DNA of 64,000 nucleotides. It comes from Phenylobacterium sp. GTDB taxonomy: Bacteria; Pseudomonadota; Alphaproteobacteria; Caulobacterales; Caulobacteraceae. This document shows, one piece after another, positions 60,770-64,000 of this stretch. Location: the NCBI RefSeq assembly GCF_030651185.1, contig NZ_JAUSCJ010000040.1:34478-98477 (forward strand), read 5' to 3'. How positions within the stretch are numbered: the stretch's first letter is position 1; every line of letters starts with the position of its first letter. The position numbers were made by a program, and so were the translations under genes. The notes beneath the pieces are model-generated. The model did no database searches. It was not told where the DNA came from and worked only from the letters and a program-made list of their open reading frames with translations.

Positions 60770-62569
60770 CTAGTGAGCGTGCTCGGGCTCTTTGTGGTGT
60801 GCGTCATGGGCGGCGTGCCCATGGTCGGCGCCGTGACCGTGGTCTTCGTGAGCGACGGCGTGAGTCTCGGCGTGGCTGTCATGCGCCGCGTGACCATGGT
60901 CGTCATGGGCGGCGTGGTTGTCATGACCATGGTCGTCGTGCGTGGCGGCGTGGCCGTGGTCATCATGCGCCGCATGAGCGTCATGGGTGTCATGCGCCGC
61001 GTGGGCGTCGTGTGACGCGTGGGCGTCGTGTGACGCGTGGGCGTCGTGTGACGCATGGGCGTCGTGTGACGCGTGGGCGTCGTGTGACGCATGGGCGTCG
61101 TGTGACGCATGGCTGTCATGGGCGTCGTGCGCGTCGTGCGCGTCGTGGCCGTGGCTGTCGCCATGGCCTTCGTCATGGTGATGGGCGGCGCCGGCCACCG
61201 CCGCACCCGCCGCCGCAGCGGCCAGGGGCGCGGCGATGCCGTGATGGTGCTCTTCCGGCTCGGCATGCGAGGTCGCGCCATGGTCGGTCATGGTGCGGAA
61301 CTTCCGGCGGCGCTCGGCCCGGCGACGGCTTTCTCCGGCGCCGCGGGCCAGCGCGATCAGCAGGGCGAGCGCGGCGAGGACCAAGGCCCCGGCCACCACC
61401 TTGTTGGAAGGCACGCGGCCGACGCCGGGAACCGAGACGTCCTTCATGCCCGGGATGGTCAGCTTGCTGAGCAAGCCCTGGAAGCTGAAGCCCTTCTTCT
61501 TCGCCGGAGCTTCCGGCATCACGGCGGCCAGCGCCTGTTCAATGCTGGCCAGCGAGAAGGTCATCGCAGGCTTCACGCCGGCGAGGCTGGCGTCGACGTC
61601 GGCCTTCAGGGGGCCACGTTCACCGGCGCCCGGCTTGACCTGCCAATTGAAGGCGGCGGCTTCACCGGACTTCAGCTTGGCGGTCTGCGGGCCGTTCGGC
61701 GTGATTTCATAGCCGCTCCCGGAAAGGGTGGCGGTGACCTCCGCCTTCTTGGCGGCCTTGGTGAGGCCGAGCTTGGCGGCTTCGCGCTGGAGAGTGGCCA
61801 GCAGGGTCTGGGGCAGGCTCAGGCTGACCTGGCCGGCCTGGCCCTTGGTGACGGCCTCGGGGACCATGAGCTTGGAGCCCGACGCCACCTCGCCGCCGAC
61901 CGCGGTCTGCAGCTTGGCCAGTTGGGGATCGGCGGGAAGCGGCAGGCCAGATGCGGGGAAGGCGGGCTGGGGCGCCTTGGCCAGAACCGGCGCGGGCTTG
62001 GGCGCGGGCGCCGGCTTGGCCTGCTCAATGACCTTGGGCGCCGCGGCGACGACAGGCTTGGCGGCGGGAGCCACCGGCCTGGCGGCCACGACCGCCGGCT
62101 TGGCGGCGACGATGGGACGGGCCGCCGGCTTGGCCGGAGCATAATAGGCTTGCGCGGCTGGGCGGCGGGCGCGCGGCGGCGTCGAGACGTGGGCGCGCGG
62201 CGCATAGCGGTTGCCGTAGACCATCCGGCGCTCGCGGGCCGACATGTCCTCAGGGTTCGGCACCGGCCGCATGGCGGTGACCAGCACGCCGTCGGCGCGG
62301 CGATAGGTGACGAGGCGATCGCCATGGCGTGACGGGGCGCGATAGGCTGAGCCTTGAGCGTCCTGCAGGCCGGCGGGGCCACCCGCCAGACCGCTGGAGT
62401 CGTAACGCGCGCCCGGCGCGCCGCCCATCAGCTCAGGCGGCGGCGCCTGGGTATAGGCGTCCGGGGGCGGGGCGACTTCGTGAGGACTGGGACCGCTGCA
62501 GGCGGCCAGCGCCAACAGCGCCGCCGTAGCCGCACCACGCAAAATCCACTTGGTAATCATAGTCGCCAT
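60770..62569 (-). CDS. Membrane-anchored protein with long His/Asp-rich repeat tail, unknown function
   Basis: About 599 residues. The N-terminus has a lipoprotein-like signal (TAALLALAACSGPS). An Ala/Pro/Lys-rich linker (about residues 130-215) leads to a folded region (about 215-390; SLSLPQTLLATLQREAAKLG, GYEITPNGPQTAKL, FNWQVKPG). A helix VVAGALVLAALALLIALARG near 390-409 is followed by RRRAERRRKF, which predicts a cytosolic tail. The last 135 residues are about one-third His with many Asp, in SHDAHA repeats. Metal binding is likely (inference); neighbouring TerC suggests Mn or other divalent ions. Confidence 0.75.
   Translation of the reverse strand: MATMITKWILRGAATAALLALAACSGPSPHEVAPPPDAYTQAPPPELMGGAPGARYDSSGLAGGPAGLQDAQGSAYRAPSRHGDRLVTYRRADGVLVTAMRPVPNPEDMSARERRMVYGNRYAPRAHVSTPPRARRPAAQAYYAPAKPAARPIVAAKPAVVAARPVAPAAKPVVAAAPKVIEQAKPAPAPKPAPVLAKAPQPAFPASGLPLPADPQLAKLQTAVGGEVASGSKLMVPEAVTKGQAGQVSLSLPQTLLATLQREAAKLGLTKAAKKAEVTATLSGSGYEITPNGPQTAKLKSGEAAAFNWQVKPGAGERGPLKADVDASLAGVKPAMTFSLASIEQALAAVMPEAPAKKKGFSFQGLLSKLTIPGMKDVSVPGVGRVPSNKVVAGALVLAALALLIALARGAGESRRRAERRRKFRTMTDHGATSHAEPEEHHHGIAAPLAAAAAGAAVAGAAHHHDEGHGDSHGHDAHDAHDAHDSHASHDAHASHDAHASHDAHASHDAHASHDAHASHDAHAAHDTHDAHAAHDDHGHAATHDDHGHDNHAAHDDHGHAAHDSHAETHAVAHEDHGHGADHGHAAHDAHHKEPEHAH
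61005..61112 (-). repeat. 18-bp tandem repeat array, six copies, inside the His-rich gene
   Basis: Six consecutive copies of GCGTCGTGTGACGC(G/A)TGG, differing only at one G/A position, cover 108 bases. On the minus strand each encodes a hexapeptide unit of the SHDAHA tail. Flanking bases continue in less regular 9- and 18-base units. Being a whole number of codons, copy-number changes keep the frame. Confidence 0.95.
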
Positions 62570-62695
62570 TGGGGCCCCCATCCCATGTCGAGATCAGAAC
62601 CGTACACTGGCCCTAAACCTTAACAGTTGCGCAACAAATCACGCTCCGAAGCGGAAAGCAAAAGCCTGAATCGTGTAACGGGTATTCGATTCCCC

Positions 62696-63493
62696 TCAGG
62701 GGCGAGTTCGGCTTGCCTCATAGAGCGCCACCGCGGCTGCGGCCGAGACGTTCAGGCTCTCAAAGCCGCCCGGCATCGCGATCTTGCCCAACGCATCACA
62801 ATGTTCGGCGACGAGCCGGCGCAGACCGTCGCCCTCAGAGCCGAGCACCAATACGGTCGGGCCGCCGTCGAGGGCCTGTTCAAGGGTCTGCGGCGCGGCG
62901 CCGTCCAGGCCCACGGCGCGCCAACCAAGGTCGGCCAGAGTCTCCAGAGCACGCGACAGGTTCACCACGTGGGCCGTGGGGATCTGGTCGACGGCGCCGG
63001 CGGCGGCCTTGGCCAGCGCCCCGGTCAGCTTGGGGGCATGCCGATCCTGCAGGATGACGCCGCTGGCCCCGAAGGCTGCGGCCGAGCGCAGGATGGCGCC
63101 GACGTTCTGGGGATCGGTCACTTGGTCCAGCATCAGAATCACCGCGCCGCGCTTGGCCTCGAACTCTTCCAGCGCCACCGAATCAAGCAGGGCGATCTGC
63201 AGGGCCAGGCCCTGGTGCACCGCGCCGCTGGGCAGGTTATGGCTGATGACGCCGTTCTCGACGATCTCCAGGGCCGGGTTCTTGCCGAATCGGCTGGTGA
63301 GCTCCTTGGCCCGGTCCGGCGTGGCCAGCAGGCGGTCGGCGGGTTCGCGGGCCGGATTGGCCAGGGCGGCGCTCACCGCGTGCCAGCCCCAGAGCCAGTC
63401 ATCGGACACGGCTTCACGCCGTCCGGGCCCCCGTCCGCGCGGCCCGTTTTTAGAACCCTTCCAGGGCGCGTTGCGTTCGCTGTGTGACGACAC
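62696..63493 (-). CDS. rlmB: 23S rRNA (guanosine-2'-O)-methyltransferase RlmB-like
   Basis: A 265-residue SpoU/TrmH protein with three class motifs: LDQVTDPQNVGAILRSAAAFG (motif 1), VLGSEGDGLRRLVAEHCD (motif 2) and IAMPGGFESLNVSAAAAVALYE (motif 3), forming a knotted SAM site. The N-terminal substrate domain begins at WLWGWHAVSAALANP, with a basic N-terminal leader. It should methylate a guanosine ribose in 23S rRNA. A GTG at 63493 with GGAGAG upstream starts it. Divergent from the tRNA-Tyr/tRNA-Gly/tuf unit. Confidence 0.92.
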   Translation of the reverse strand: MSSHSERNAPWKGSKNGPRGRGPGRREAVSDDWLWGWHAVSAALANPAREPADRLLATPDRAKELTSRFGKNPALEIVENGVISHNLPSGAVHQGLALQIALLDSVALEEFEAKRGAVILMLDQVTDPQNVGAILRSAAAFGASGVILQDRHAPKLTGALAKAAAGAVDQIPTAHVVNLSRALETLADLGWRAVGLDGAAPQTLEQALDGGPTVLVLGSEGDGLRRLVAEHCDALGKIAMPGGFESLNVSAAAAVALYEASRTRP

Positions 63494-63615
63494 TATAAGG
63501 CGCTCTCCAAATCGGGGACCGGACTGGTTTTCCGCTGCTCGCGCCCGGCTTTAACACCGGTCGCACCGATCAGCGGTAGGTTTTGTTCGGCCTTCGGTGA
63601 GGCTCCGAGCGCGCT

Positions 63616-63701
63616 GGGGGAATGTCCCGAGTGGCAAAGGGGGGGGACTGTAAATCCCCTGGCGTACGCCTTCGTAGGTTCGAGTCCTACTTCCCCCACC
63701 A
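63616..63701 (+). tRNA. tRNA-Tyr (anticodon GTA)
   Basis: The 86-base gene has acceptor GGGGGAA with TTCCCCC, D-arm, anticodon loop ACTGTAAAT (GTA), a long type II variable arm (about CTGGCGTACGCCTTCG), T-arm GTAGGTTCGAGTCCTAC and an encoded CCA at 63699-63701. The long variable arm and GTA fit bacterial tRNA-Tyr. Confidence 0.97.
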
Positions 63702-63752
63702 CGCGCCGGAGCGACACTCTCTATGGAGGCTCGCACACGAGCACCCACCTCG

Positions 63753-63826
63753 GCGGGTATAGCACAATGGTAGTGCAGCAGCCTTCCAAGCTGAATACGC
63801 GGGTTCGATTCCCGCTACCCGCTCCA
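63753..63826 (+). tRNA. tRNA-Gly (anticodon TCC)
   Basis: A 74-base gene: acceptor GCGGGTA with TACCCGC, anticodon loop CTTCCAA (TCC, decoding GGA/GGG), T-arm GCGGGTTCGATTCCCGC, discriminator T and encoded CCA. It lies between tRNA-Tyr and the EF-Tu gene, as in many bacteria. Confidence 0.97.
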
Positions 63827-63850
63827 TCTCTCAAACGCCCGTAGGATCCC

Positions 63851-64000
63851 ATGGCCAAGGAAAAGTTCGAACGCAATAAGCCGCACTGCAACATCGGCAC
63901 GATTGGTCACGTTGACCATGGCAAGACGACGCTGACGGCTGCGATCACGATTACGCTGGCCAAGGCCGGTGGCGCGAAGGCGATGAACTACGCTGATATT
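63851..64000 (+). CDS. tuf: Elongation factor Tu, N-terminal part (cut by window end)
   Basis: The first 50 residues read [20 protein letters not shown] followed by [13 protein letters not shown], so the G1 P-loop GHVDHGKT is intact. Sequence identity with bacterial EF-Tu is unmistakable. EF-Tu carries aminoacyl-tRNA to the ribosome with GTP. The context of tRNA-Tyr and tRNA-Gly immediately upstream suggests joint transcription. The rest of the gene lies beyond the window. Confidence 0.97.
   Translation, partial: MAKEKFERNKPHCNIGTIGHVDHGKTTLTAAITITLAKAGGAKAMNYADI

Noticed and set aside
61005..61112. CRISPR array
   Set aside because: The 18-bp units are directly tandem without spacers and encode in-frame His/Asp repeats.

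Overview
The window is a high-GC, gene-dense stretch of an alphaproteobacterial chromosome, most likely Caulobacterales (Caulobacter or Phenylobacterium type). The reasons are two DUF2336 proteins, several phosphorelay proteins, a near-consensus CtrA box, typical alphaproteobacterial palindromic repeats in the intergenic gaps, and many acyl-CoA/CoA-ligase genes under TetR or IclR control. Taxonomy is inferred from gene content only; no rRNA is present. There is no prophage, integrase, transposase or CRISPR array.

Layout. 1-1713: end of an ABC-2 exporter operon (ATPase, two permeases). 1755-3964: ThiO-like FAD oxidase and acyl-CoA dehydrogenase. 4.0-4.2 kb: decayed TonB C-terminal fragment. 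4.3-15.1 kb: signalling-rich block with two hybrid histidine kinases, a lytic transglycosylase behind a CtrA-like site, a CoA-transferase, two DUF2336 proteins, a NUDIX hydrolase, an HPt protein and NAD kinase. 15.2-17.6 kb: glycerol kinase, cupin, small membrane protein. 18-24.1 kb: alpha/beta hydrolase, MmgE/PrpD protein, IclR regulator, divergent carboxylesterase, HAD hydrolase, class II aldolase. 24.4-28.8 kb: two-gene RND efflux pump. 29.1-31.1 kb: lipoprotein cytochrome c, UPF0178 protein, a 60-residue protein lying between two composite repeats, PilZ protein. 31.4-36.2 kb: membrane/redox module (CDP-alcohol phosphotransferase, DUF1499, two flavoproteins, TVP38). 36.4-43.0 kb: acyl-CoA catabolic cluster (CoA ligase, hotdog protein, amidohydrolase, acyl-CoA dehydrogenase) with two TetR regulators and one 14-bp sequence shared by both divergent promoter gaps. 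43.0-45.5 kb: tRNA-Thr, SRPBCC protein, a hairpin-rich gap, amidase. 45.6-49.5 kb: PotFGHI-type polyamine transporter. 49.6-56.9 kb: frameshifted DUF486 gene, aminotransferase, FkbM methyltransferase, DUF1761, metG, a decayed membrane-protein gene, EcsC, SDR and a hypothetical. 56.8-62.6 kb: BaiN-like flavoprotein, 45-residue protein, second FkbM methyltransferase, intact TerC, broken TerC copy, and a large anchored protein with a His/Asp-rich repeat tail. 62.7-64.0 kb: rlmB, tRNA-Tyr, tRNA-Gly and the start of tuf.

The best candidates for undescribed biology are the TerC/His-rich protein locus, the CDP-alcohol-PT/DUF1499/flavoprotein/TVP38 module, the 14-bp TetR regulon, and the switch-like hairpin region before the amidase. 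Four loci show clear gene decay: the TonB fragment, the DUF486 frameshift, the small membrane protein with a stop codon plus a frameshift, and the second TerC.
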